Positions 1-12,879 of a stretch of 64,000 nt of DNA are shown here, piece by piece. The first letter of the stretch is position 1. Every line of letters starts with the position of its first letter. This DNA comes from Siphlonurus alternatus (taxonomy: Eukaryota; Arthropoda; Insecta; Ephemeroptera; Siphlonuridae). The notes under the pieces were generated by a model. It had not been told where the DNA came from. It worked only from the letters and a program-made list of their open reading frames with translations, and did not search any database. The position numbers were made by a program, and so were the translations under genes. Where the stretch lies: the NCBI GenBank assembly GCA_949825025.1, contig OX463781.1, forward strand, positions 28,777,192 to 28,841,191, written 5' to 3'.

Positions 1-923
1 ATATGAATTAAAGTGCTTTTCTCATGCTTTTTCCATTATCGGTACATATAAATCCAAATATAGGCATTCAAAAGAAAAGAGAAGTATTCTGGCATGAAAA
101 AATCACTTGAATTACTAGAAAATATGTATATATTTTGTTGTTATTATTAATACAATTTAATATTTGACTTCAGCTTTAAAGTAGAGTGAGCGATTGCATT
201 TTTTTTAATATTTTATTTTCTAAAAATAGTTTAAGCTGCCCTCTATTGAGAAATGAAAACCAAAAAATTCCATCTCAAATAGTTTCAACACAAAAAAAAA
301 TTCCCAAAGTTGGTGTTTCGGAGGCCTTTGACGTGCAGCCTTATGGAACATAAAACCGCGTTTTACTCCAACATTTTCTGAACTATGGTACCATTTAAAA
401 AATACCTACATAATCTATGATGAATTCTTTAATGGATTTTTAAATAAAAAAAAAATTTACGGAGCCGTTTTTTCGGAAAAAAATCTTTAAGTTTTTGCGG
501 GTTAATTCCCATAAGGATTTTCATTATTTTTCCAAGAAAACGACCCCGTAAAAAAATTTTTTTATTTGAAAATTCATTAAAGAATTCATCATAGATTACG
601 TAAGTATTTTTTAAATGGTCGTACCATAGTTCAGAAAAAGTTGGAGTAAAACGCGGTTTCATGTTCCATAAGGCTGCACGTTAAAGGCCTCCGAAACACC
701 AACATTGGGAATTTTTTGTGGTGAAACTATTTGAGATGGAATTTTTTGGTTTTCATTTCTCAATAGAGGGCAGCTCAAACTATTTTTAAAAAATAAAATA
801 TTAAAAAAAATGAACTCGCTCACTCTACTTTAACTTAAAAATACGTAATACATTTTTTTTAAAGAAAAATCCTGCTAAGCACAGTTTATTTATCTTTAAA
901 AACAAAAACAACAAAGAGCTCAC
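1..923 (-). other. Fibrillin intron 16 (partial)
   Basis: Intron sequence up to the window edge. Its main content is the palindromic TTAA-bounded element at 175-833. No acceptor or further fibrillin exon is visible in it. Confidence 0.8.
175..833. mobile_element. Palindromic MITE, TTAA-bounded (654 bp)
   Basis: Both ends read TTAAAGTAGAGTGAGC in inverted orientation (176-191 and 818-833). The two halves are near-complementary over their whole length and meet near position 504, so the element folds into one giant hairpin. Matching blocks include GAATTCTTTAATG with CATTAAAGAATTC and GGCCTTTGACGTGCAGCC with its counterpart near 680. There is no coding capacity. TTAA at both ends followed by AG fits a Kolobok-type non-autonomous element (inference). 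Confidence 0.85.
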
Positions 924-1104
924 CAATACAAATCCTGCCAGTGTTGTCAAGAATAGAGTCCTGGTCACATTCGCACAGGTAAGAACCAATCGTGTTGATG
1001 CAGTTTCCGTTGATACAAGCATCGAGTCCCAGGTCATAACACTCATCAATGTCCTCACACACAAAGTTGTTCTGATTGAGTTTCATCCCTGTCGGGCAGA
1101 TACA
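924..1104 (-). CDS. Fibrillin exon 16: rest of split cbEGF plus next cbEGF
   Basis: This 181-nt exon encodes residues 832-891. It resumes with [17 protein letters not shown], completing the cbEGF begun in exon 15, then [35 protein letters not shown]. The donor is TTG|GTGAGC in phase 1. In FBN1 the next module is a TB/hybrid domain beginning about here; its exon must lie left of position 1. Confidence 0.94.
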
Positions 1105-4100
1105 CTGCAACAAAACCATCCTTCAGTAAAACAAATTTAGATTAGCTAGTGCGTCAGATATATGGTATTATTTGCTGATATTTTCAGAGTGAATAACTCT
1201 GTTATTGAAAATAGATAGCTCTTTTTGCTGCATGAGCCCCACCTGCATGCTGCCGTTGGTGTTGCGGCACTGCCCTCCACTGCACATGCCGGGATGGCTG
1301 CACTCGTCAATATCACGGCAGTAGTGTCCCGTGTGGTCCACCTCGTATCCAGGATTACAGTGGCACCGGTACGTGCCCATGAGGTTCTCACAAGCCCCGT
1401 TCTGGCAGATGTTTGGGTTCTGAGCACACTCGTTGATATCTGCACGCACAAGACATTTAGTTTCACCATATTATGGTTTCACTAATGGGGACATAATATG
1501 TTTCTAAAAAAACAGAAAATTTTTCCCAAATGAGCTATTATGTAGTTTTAATACAATCCATTTTTAAGGCTTAGGTTACAAAATATGAAGTATACTTGTA
1601 CAGTAATTATTTTTTTTTTAAATAAAGTAAGATTTAGTATGTTACAATGCAAATAAAAACAAAATTTTATATAATATTTAAAATATATTGTAATCTCTGA
1701 AGGGAGAAATGAGAGAACCAAATTTCTTTATAGATTATGTTCATTAAATTAATATAACAAAATATTCCAATTTAAGAGTAACAATTAACTAAATTGAGTA
1801 ATAATTAACCACAAACCCACTAAAAATAAATTTATAAGACTACAAAAATCTAAATATAATATTTATTGAAATTATTTGTGTATAAAATTTAATACAACAA
1901 TAATAGACGACTTGCAAAACCCCATTTTTAGCAAAAAGTAAACAAAAAAGTGACCCCCAGTTCATTGTTGTTTTGATTATGTGTACAAATTTTGCTTATA
2001 CATTGGACCTTATGGGAAATTGACGATTTTCACACACAAATTTCAATATGTTACAAACCTACGATTCTAAATATAAAAATATCACTAGAATCTGCAGTTT
2101 TTGGTCATTTATAATGCTGAAACAGGCGCGGATCCAAGGGGGGGGGGGGGGCGATGGGGGCGATCGCCCCCCCCCCCCCCCAAAAGGTCCCAAAATACAT
2201 TGAAGGTATTACCACCCCCCACTCATCGCCCCCCCTCCCACTCCAAAATTTAACATTGCGGGATAGGGCACCGCCCCCCCCCCCCCCCCCCCCAAAGCCG
2301 CGGGCTGGATCCGCCCTTGTGCTGAAATGCGTATCAGAAGAAGTTTTCTTTACTTTAATATGATAAATTTAATATGATACCAAATCAGTCAATTGCATGG
2401 GGGAAGATACGTAACTAGGCAATCTCCAGTTTGTTGATTTTAACTGTTGCAATAATCAACAATCTGGAGGCTTTCTTGGTTACGCATCTTCCCCCATGCA
2501 ATTGGCTGATTTGGTATCATATAAAATTTACCATATTAAAGTAAAGAAAACTTCTTCTGATACGCATTTCAGCATTATAAATGGCCAAAAACTGCAGATT
2601 CTGGTGATATTTTTATATTTAGAATCGTAGGTTTGTAACATATTGAAATCTGTGTGTGAAAATAGTCAATTTCCCATAAGGTCCAATGTATAAGCAAAAT
2701 TTATACACATAATCAAAACAACAATGAACTGGGGGTCACTTTTTTTTGTTTACTTTTTGCTAAAAGTGGGGTTTTGCAAGTCGTCTATTAAAATAGCAGT
2801 TCATAATTTAAAAGCTACAGTAATTATATCTACCTGCTTCTCACCTTTGTTATTATAAGTCATGCCTGATCCGTGAGGGCAGAGAGCATCAAATTCTGCT
2901 GTCTCTGGGATAGGACAGGCAGTGCAGGGGGTTCCCCAGCCCATGGTATGTCCGAGGACCACCGTGCAGCAGCAGCAGCTTGACTTGGGCACCGGAGTGG
3001 AGGACGGGTTGGAGCACTGGCCGTTCTGGAACTGGGCGTAGCAGAGGTCTCGCCGCGTGTCTGCGAGGGGACAGCGTTAGTGTGGGGTCAACAAGCCAGG
3101 GGGCAGCACACTCACCGAGACAGGACCTCCCGTCCAGACCAAGGTTGAAACCAGCCAGGCACTCGCACTGGAAGCTACCGATCGTGTTGGTGCACCGACC
3201 GTGCTGGCAAGGACTGCTAGCACACTCGTCAATGTCTGCAAACAGTCAGAATTTAGATAACTTAATTTACACTATTAAAATATTAAAGGTGTTTTTTTTA
3301 ACAATTTAAATATCAAATTTTGGTTTGATTGTAAAGACAAGACGAAAAAAATATGTGTATTATAACAAAATAAAACAGGGATTTAAATAAACAATTTTAT
3401 CTAAAATTTAATACAAAAATTAAAAATAATAGTTCCGTTATAAATTTTTTTTTTTTTTACATTTTGATTCATAAAGTTTCCTATTTTTATATAAAATTAA
3501 GAATGCAGAAAATATTTTCAACAAGAGGAAATATTTCATACCAACACATTTCTTCCTATCTGAACTCAGTTTGTAGCCAGAGTCACAGACACACTTGTAT
3601 GATCCGTCCATGTTGATGCACTTTCCGTTTTCACACATTCCGTTCTCGGAACACTCGTCCATATCCATACAGAAGGAGCCGTCCTGAGAGGTGGTGAAGC
3701 CGGTCTGACATCTGCAGGAGTATGAACCAGGTGTGTTCTCACAGCGACCATTGAGGCAGATCCTCGGGTTCTCATAACACTCATCCACGTCTGCAAACAG
3801 CGGAATTTAATGTGAGAGCTAGAGGTCTGATAGGTTTTCATAGAGACGATCAACTTACCTATACAAGCATGGCCAGTCGGAGAGAGAATGAAGCCAGGCT
3901 TACATTGACATTTGAAGGAACCATCCATGTTTATACACTGACCGTTAGCACACATGCCAATTGCACTGCACTCATCATGATCTGAAAGAAATTAATTAAT
4001 GACAATATAATAACATTTTAATAATGAAAAAAATATATTCTTCCTTACCAGTACATGATTTTCCATCAGACGACATGTCAAAACCAGCTGGACAAATGCA

Positions 4101-4587
4101 GTTGAAGCTTCCTACAGTGTTGATGCAGCGCCCTCCCTGACAGAAGCCCAGGTCGTTGCACTCGTCAACATCTGCAAGTAGCGGATGTTACATCTTGCTC
4201 CCCTGTTCCCTGGAATGGACTCACCTTCACACACTTCCACCTGGCCCTGGCTTTTGCCGTAGCCCTTGTGGCACTCGCAGCGGTACCCCTCAGGAGTGTC
4301 TATGCACCTGCCTTGTCCGCAGATGCTTGGCCGAAGGATACACTCGTTGATCTGAGGGCCCCGAGGGATACCTCCTCCTGGACCATCTGGACCGCCTGGA
4401 GTCCCTGGACTAACAATAACCCCAATCTGAAGACACAGTCGCTTGTATTCATCTGAAACATTGAAGCATTGAGAGAATTAAATATAAGTAACAAATATAT
4501 ATCATGTAAAAATAAATATATATTAATATTATACATATACAGTATAATGTTCTTTTTCATGTTTTGGTATTTAATTTAAAAGTAAAA

Positions 4588-4642
<55 letters not shown>

Positions 4643-6304
4643 ACAAATAAAATAATAGAAAATTAACACCATAACGATTTTTATCTTCATCAAACACGTC
4701 TCTGAATGACCCACCTGAGCTGGGGAGCGGGCAGATGTCGCAGTTCTCGCCCCAGCCCTTGCCCATGTTCATTCCGCAACAGCAGTCCTTCTTGGACAGT
4801 TTCATGAGCAGGCGGTTGCGGCACTGCCCACTGCGGCTCAACGACGTGTAGCAGTTGCCCTGACGTGCGTCTGAAATAATTGTAAGATGGAAGCGTAAGA
4901 ACGCAATTTGCTGCTGTGACGAGGGTTGCGTTTCTCGACAATCAAGGGGTAAATGGTGTAATATGTTATAATATGAATTTTCACTATGGTACTTCAGATA
5001 CTTGTATCATAATATATAGTAATATTACTATATTGACTTTATTTTCTGGAGTTTCATTACTAAAATAATTAAAAAAAAAAATCAGATTATCAAAATTACA
5101 TAATTTTTAAAGCTTGTATAAATTTGCAAACTTCAATTAAAATTTGTAATTTGGGGGAGTAAATTTAATGCCCAAGTCTCACCGATGCAGCTCTTGCGGT
5201 CCTGTCCCTGAATGAAGCCCTGGTTGCACATGCAGTAGAATCCTCCGTCCGTGTTGACGCAGCGTCCGTCCTCGCACACGTTCTCCTCGTCCTCACACTC
5301 GTTGCGGTCCTCGCACTGGTTCGAGTCGAGGCTGCGCGCCTGGCCCGGCGGACACTCGCACGTGAACGAGCCCACGGAGTTGACGCACCGACCGCCCCCA
5401 CACAGACTCTTTATCGCCTCGCACTCGTCGATGTCTGCAGAAAACGGACGACCTTTTTTTAGTGATTTATCGAGGTACTCAAATATATGGCTCTTATCCT
5501 TTAATCACAACACACGAAATTGTTATAGTTATAAATAGTTAAATTACGCAAAAGAAATAGGCATTATAAATTTAAAAAACTTTTTAATTTATAATGCCTG
5601 GTAAAAACTTTTTTTTACTTAATACAAAGCTCTGTTTGGATGCATAATATATGAAGAAAAAAAATCACCAATGAAATAGGAAATAAGATAAAAATTGCAG
5701 TAAAAAAACAATTGATAAGATTCAAATTATTAACAAATATTTATTAATTTATATGAAAATCGTCAACTTTGAATGAACTCTCTGCTCTCTTTTACCACGA
5801 AATTACGCAAACAAAATCACCATCAGGTAACTTACCGACGCACTGTCCACTGTGGATGTTCTTGAGGAACCCCTCGTCACACTCCAGCCTGGAGGGACAC
5901 TGCTCACAAGGGTGTCCCCACGCTTGGCCCACGGTGGCGCAGCACAGTTGTTTGGTGCACACCACGCCCGGCAGCTGACCTTGACACATGTCATTGCGCA
6001 CGCGCGTGAAGCACGGGCCCGTCCGGTAGTCTGCAACCCGCAACACACGCTCCAGTCTCGCATGTGACCTTTGTCACATCGTCCTTACCTGCCTCGCAGC
6101 GACGTCCTGTGTAGCCGTAGATGCACGCGCACCTGTCTGGACCAATACACCGACCGCCGTTCAAGCAAGGTTCGCGACACACAGCTGTACCTAACAGAAA
6201 TCTCAATAAACGCAGGGGAAAAATAACAAGGATTTTAGTCTTAGGAGATGGTGATTCACTCTGAAAATTATAGTAAACCTTCCTTACATTATAACATAAA
6301 TTTT

Positions 6305-6340
<36 letters not shown>

Positions 6341-7980
6341 AAGCAAAAGTCATGCAGGCTAGTTTTTTAGATATTAAGGATATAAATAGTGAGAATATCG
6401 TTGGAAATCTGGCGGCCATTTTCAAATCAGCATCTTTTTCAACTAAAAAAATTATTATCTCAAAAACTGGACTGAATAATTGCTTTTTTTACTTCAGAAA
6501 GTGAACAGTCATTTTGTTCTCTATGTTCTGATCTAAATTTTATTTTTTTTTACCATAAAAAAATAATTACACTAGTGAATAGATGCTGTCATAAAAGCGA
6601 CTACTTTTTAGGTTTCATTCTTGCATTTTAATTCAATCTTAAACTTAATATAAATAATATACCGTCAATCAGGTGTAAGTATATTCATGATTCTTAATTT
6701 CGAAGGAACTAATAAGGAAAAACATAGAAATTAAATTTTTATTGATAAATTTTTCCTTATGGTACATCCTTTGCAATAAAATATATTGAAATGTTGCAAT
6801 GATGATGTCAGTCATATAGATTAGTAAAAAGAATATAATTAAGTTTTGTAATAAACATTGACCTCAGTGTTAAACTTACGTTCCCCACAGAAATCGCCTT
6901 GATATCCTGGTCGACATACGCAGCGTGCATTGGTACATGTACCACCATTGAGGCAGGGCATGGCACATCCTCCGTTACCGTTCCCATGATGTCCGTTCCT
7001 GTGATGTCCGTTACCGTTACCATTGCCATGATGACCGTTTCCATTGTAACCGTTGTGACCATTTCCTCCGTCAACTGATCGTGTAATTGCACCCACTTGA
7101 AACAATAAACAAGAAGAAAATTACAGAATTGAAATAAACTCTGTTAATTAAGGCTTTATCTAATCATATACATAGCAAATTTAAAAGGCCATTGACACGT
7201 ACAACATTTCTTTTCAGGGAACATGCGTAACTATTCTGAGTATAAACAAACATAAAGTGATGACGTAAGACTGCTTCCTCTATAAGTATCTTCTTCAGTC
7301 ACTCTCAATGTTAATCTTATATGAGAATATATCATGCTGCTGTTTCATAATCAACCAAAACGCCGCATCTTGAATGAGACGTTTAAACTATTTCAAGAGA
7401 AGAAAAATACAGAATAATGTATTAAAAAAAAGTACAAGTTAGATAGATTTCAAAAATTTATAGTAAATAAAAAAAATAAGCGACGCATAATATAAAAATA
7501 TGTTATATGAGTTCGTTGAGAGTCAAAAAAATTGATTAAATTAAAATTGCAATCAATTAAGCTGTCATTCTTACTTGTTAGATTTTTATTTTTATCACAT
7601 TAAAAATCTCAAAATGCAAATATTTAATTATACATTGCATGAGCGGTGTATAATATTGCGTTGATTAAGGGGAAGGTAACGCGTCCAATGTTAAAAATAA
7701 TCCCACACATGAAAATTATGAAAAAAGTAAAAAATAAAATGTTCGCCTCTACATCCCCTATCACCTATCAGTAGCTAAAATATCATGCAGGTATACAAAT
7801 TAGAGATAGTTTTTGAGTTATAAATTTTTAAAGTTGACTACTTTAACATGGAAAAATCAAACTTTCATGTTAAATAAGTCAACTTTAAAAATTCATAACT
7901 CAAAAACTAGCTCGAATTTGTATACCTGATATATTAGCTACTGACGCAGAGAACATTTTAAATTTTTTTCATAATTTTCA

Positions 7981-8012
<32 letters not shown>

Positions 8013-11000
8013 GGGCGCTTTACCTTACCCTTACACTCTTAAAAAAATTTGGCTTTGACATCTTATAATCAGTGCATTTTTAACGCCTTAAATCATGCTT
8101 TTTTCAGGTGTTTCGTATTATAGTCAATATTCAGTAGTCAGCATATACTGTCAGTATATAGCTTATACTGACTACTGAAAATGCGCAACGAAACACCTGA
8201 AAAAAGCATGATTTAAGGCGTTAAAAATATACTGATTATAAGATGTCAAAATTCAGACAAATTTTTTTAAGATTGCCGTGTAATTACTCAATATTAATAA
8301 AAAAATCATGGTTTTATATTACTCATTCAACTCATTGATATTGAATTTACAAGCGCATGTAAGAAAGAAAAATCTCGATCTAAATCTGTGCGAGTTATTC
8401 GAGAAAGAAAATACATCTGCAGTCTGAGGAGGAATCACGAGCGGGGACAGACGTCGGTCGCGTGTTTACGTGACGTCACCGCAGTGACAGATTCCTTCTG
8501 CCGTCCCAGCTATGCAGAATAGAACGACGGGACATAAGGACCAGTTTCATATGTTAATGTAAGGGAATTGTCACTTTTTTCAAGTAAATTACATAATGTC
8601 TCGTAAATCGTCCACGAGAAGCAAAAACTGTAGGAGGGCGGAAACGTCCCGCGAGTCTGACAGCTTCCTTCTAGACTGGGAAGTTTGCCATGCAAGCGGT
8701 GGTGTATTAAGCAGGACGTGTTATATTATCATCGCAAGACGCGTCAATTAAATGTAAAAAAGCAACTTGTAATCGAAGTAAAAGAACTACTGCAAAAATC
8801 CCTTTAAAAATAGGGAGAAAAAAATGAAGTTGGAATTACAAAATTAAAAAAGAGGATAATCATGTAGGTTTCTCACTAAATTAAACCACGTTAAGTGTCA
8901 GTCTAAATATTCTAAAATCAATGACACTGACCTGGAGAACTTTTTGGTGAATTGCATCCGTCCATGATGTTTTTAAAACGTAAGTTGATCAAAGAAAATA
9001 AGAATACGAGAAAATAAAAAAATAAAAGCATAAATTTATTCGTATGTATGCATGCAGACATAATAACTAAATGTTAATTAATTCTAAATAAAATTAATAA
9101 AAATCAATAATCTATCTGCAAGGGCTTGTGGACAAAAATAATATAAAGACAGATATTGTTACATTTTGATTTCTTGACCTTACGACTTTTTGCGAGGCGT
9201 AATCATTTTGAAAAACGTATACATTTACTTAATTTTTTTTTTCTGTGATAAGATTTTCTCGCGGGTCAAGTAGGTTTCATTAAACAGACCGCCACTTCTT
9301 TACATACAGGCTGCTGCAGTTCACTCAAGAAATTCAGATCACTCTAATATTCTGGGTGGCCGCCTATATTATGATATTATAAGAAGAAAATAAACAGACT
9401 TTACAGCACAAGTCAATAATTCACCGCAAAGCTTCTCTCAGTTCTCTCGAATGCTTCCGTGCATTAAAAAGCATGTGTTTAAAAAAAAGTAATAAAAAAA
9501 TTACACAACATGCAATTAATCGTTTAATGGTATTCTGTCTGTTATTCACGCGCGACTAATCTCGCCGCCTAGCTGCCATTAACATTAATTTTACGATGTA
9601 GAGGATATAAGTGAGTAGCGTACTGCCCTCCGCCCTCGCAACAAATGAAGCTTCACTCTTGTGCAATCACGCATTCTATTGTCTTGACAACTGCAATTGT
9701 ATGCACTTTTAGAATAAGTAATATATTATATACATTTGTTTAAAGGGATATTAAAACAACAACAACAAAAAACTATAAAGTGCTTTGCTGGTGCTGTGGA
9801 GAGACTTTGCATAACAATATATACTTATATGAGGGAATAAAATTTATGTTGAATAAAACTGCTTGTCAATTTGATGCTACAGCAACTTTTAAAATGAAAC
9901 AATAAACAATTCAATACAAAAATATAAAAATATCAAGTACAACTCCTGGCCTAGATGATATCAGAGTTAGCCCAAGGTGGGTCTGCAGAGGCACCAAGGA
10001 CTTTTTTTCCAAGAATAAAAACAGCATTAAATTGACATCTATTAAATAAATTTCCATAATATTGTTACGGAAAATTGACATCAATATAGAACACGTCTAT
10101 AGAATACGACGACGTAATTAATTAATAATTTTTCTTACATGGTGATTGAGACTCCCCTGTCTAGTGGCCTAGTGGATGATCGCGCCACCTATAGCCCGGC
10201 CCTAACTGTGTCATTGACACTTGGAAAAAATGTTTTGAAAAAAAATATAGCAATTTTTGTGGTTGTATTTAATATGACTCATATATTTAAAGAGAATAGA
10301 TTACGATTAAAGTCAACAGATAATTGAAAATTAATAATTTTAAATTTGTTTGTATTATTATACAATCTGAGTATATTAAGGTAAACATGTCAATATTACA
10401 TAAAGTAAAAAAAAAATAAAGAAGCTCGTCTGCATGAGATTTTGATACTGATAGATAAATGTTAAGATAAAGTGTATAATTAAAAACGTTCCAGAGACAT
10501 TTGCAGAGCGGAGATTACGTCGTGTACAGGTGAGAAAAGTGTTGACATGGGGGGTGCGGGAGGATAGGGCGGCGATGTTTGCTCTTTCTCTCTCTCGCCC
10601 ACAAGAAGAAGCTTGCAAGTAAACAAGCAGGCGACAACTTCTTCCCACCCACCCTTTTGTCTGGTGTCTCCACAAATTTTTAAATCTCTTATGTCATTTT
10701 TTTTTTATCATAAACCACAAGCTTTTCTTTTCTACTATAATGAATTATTTATTTCAGTATATAATCTTATGAGTACACAAGATAATTTTTTTTTTTTATA
10801 TTTACATTTTTTTTTTTTTTTTTTTTTGCTGTCCCAAAACAACAAATAATATTTATAAGCTTGTGATACTAGTATCTCTAATGCCATAATGACGTCATAG
10901 GTGCCATTCACCCAAAAGAAATTGTCTGATAATAATAAATCATAAACATTTAAATTATTTATGAATGAGTGAATGTGACTGTACTTCAACATTGTTTATT

Positions 11001-12844
11001 AGCGCTTACATAATTTTTTTTTCTCTTGTAAAAACAAGAAAGGCAAACTGCTTAATAATAACAACCAGTTCATTGATATTTTTTGAGCTAGAGGTGAGAA
11101 TTTTAAACGTGAAGAGTTCTATACAATTTGAGTTGTTTTCCTTTCACAAACACTAAAGCAATAATAGAATATTATGCTAATACAAATAATAAAAAAAAAC
11201 TAAGTTTGCAACGACTTACAAAAAAAAAAAAAAAAAATGAAGAGAGAGGTTTGTTCAGGTGTTTTGCACATTTTTCATATTAAAGTAAAGAAATGAATAT
11301 TAATTTTTTTCTTCCTTCTAGGAATTTGTTGCCATGGTCAAATATAATTATTTAATTGCTTCCCTGTCGATGCGTCTGGCTACTGACTGCGAAATGAGAG
11401 GGAGGGGGGAGGATGACGTCACAATATCTGGGAGGAGATGGTTGATGAGAAAATATTTATTTACTACGACCATCAGCACTGTACACACCGAGAAATTTTC
11501 TCTCGTGTGTATCTCTCACCTTTACTCAAGCCAGAAAAGGATTAGTTTTATGAGAAACCAAGACAAGAATTGAGAGTATGCCATGCATGTCTGATTGTAA
11601 TGTGTTAAATTTCTTCGTGAGCACTCGTTAATTAATCATATTTTCTCGTTCACCTTTTTAAACTTTGTTAAAGGCGGATTCAAATGGCGACAACGGCGAT
11701 ACGACGCGATTTTGTCACACAAGCTGTGAAATCCTCTTTATGGACGGAAGCGAATTCGCCATTGCGGCGGCGAATATCGCGTTAAATTACTATGCTTTTT
11801 TTCTTAATCGCCAAGTAAGACCGCCAATAGATGTTATAGCAAGTGCGCATTATTCGTTTCGCGTCGCAGGCTGGAAATCACCATGTGAATTCGTCTTACG
11901 GCTGCTCATTTAAACTTTATCTTAAAAGTTACCAATGGTTTTTCGCTCACAAAATTTCAATCTCAACAAAGATTATAATGTTATAAAGTTGCGTCCCAAT
12001 ACACAATATTTCCATCCACCGTCCCCTAGACAAAAAGGCTGAAAACAATGAAAACGGTTCATCGTATGCATCCTACTGCAGCGGCTGTATTGAAGAGGAG
12101 GTGTGCTCGAGACGCGAAATCATTGGGACGCTACCTGATTGTCTCAACATGCAGGGTACTCACCAGGAGTCTTGCCGTGGTGTCCTCCGTTACATGCCGT
12201 CGACACCGTTCCTCCCTCGCACAGACAGATGTTGGGCTTAATGCAGCGACCCTGTTGTCCGCACGATCGCGTGCACACCGCTAAACGTGGACACATAAAA
12301 TAAAAGTTACACTCAGGGGGGTCATACCTATAAAAGGCATGCAGTGTACAGTTTAACATAATATAATATATACATAGATATTCCAAATCATCATTTTAAA
12401 TGTAAAAATTTGCATTATTTTTATTTTTTTAAATAAAGTTTTAGAATTTCAATATTCACAACAAACCTCAACTCAAAATATAGTAACTTATCCTTTAAAA
12501 TATAAATTTATTAAGATTTTTGAACAATTTTTTACTTTATTTGCATGCTACACTTGAGATTGATACTCACGCACGATGCAGAGTCCGTTGGTTTGTTTCT
12601 GGGACCAGCCAGGGCAGCAGTAGTTGTGGGTCCGCGAGCGACACACATTAGGCCTACAACACACAACAAGCAATAAAGAAAAATACCACACTGCAGGGCC
12701 CAAGTGGCTCGTTTTTCGGTCATATTTCTTGACATTATCTTATGTAAACTCATGAATTCACATTTTTTTTTATGAATATTACGAGCATTGCACTAAAAAA
12801 AAGTAAATATGTGAAAATTATTCACAAAAAATAAGTACAATTCA

Positions 12845-12879
<35 letters not shown>

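Larger units (their letters stand above)
1440..2844 (-). other. Fibrillin intron 14
   Basis: A 1.4-kb intron. The exon-15 side (about 1450-1890) is plain AT-rich sequence with nothing recognised. The rest is the foldback element at 1901-2790 with a second small element inserted in it. Confidence 0.8.
7096..12163 (-). other. Fibrillin intron 3 (5.1 kb)
   Basis: Contains two adjacent palindromic elements (7665-8033, 8038-8271). There is a GC-richer patch at 8410-8700 with one TGACGTCA. At 10163-10173 a TGGCCTAGTGG motif equals a tRNA A-box, but no B-box follows. A G/C-richer stretch at 11680-11910 has weakly matching inverted ends (GGCGGATTCAAATGG against CGTAAGACGAATTCACATGG on the other strand), possibly an old MITE. 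No exon is recognisable. Confidence 0.7.

Noticed and set aside
429..662. Minus-strand frame of 77 codons at the left edge
   Set aside because: It lies wholly inside the palindromic MITE 175-833; the translation is Lys/Phe-rich low complexity.
4557..4714. Reading through the exon 8 donor as a longer fibrillin exon
   Set aside because: The consensus donor at 4714 and the perfect frame and homology resumption in exon 9 favour splicing; the read-through runs into an (AAAT)n repeat.
10139..10327. tRNA or SINE candidate at TGGCCTAGTGG
   Set aside because: The A-box match is good but no B-box or cloverleaf follows.
11665..11913. Plus-strand frame of 82 codons inside fibrillin intron 3
   Set aside because: No domain or signal is recognisable, and the stretch has weak inverted ends suggesting an old MITE.
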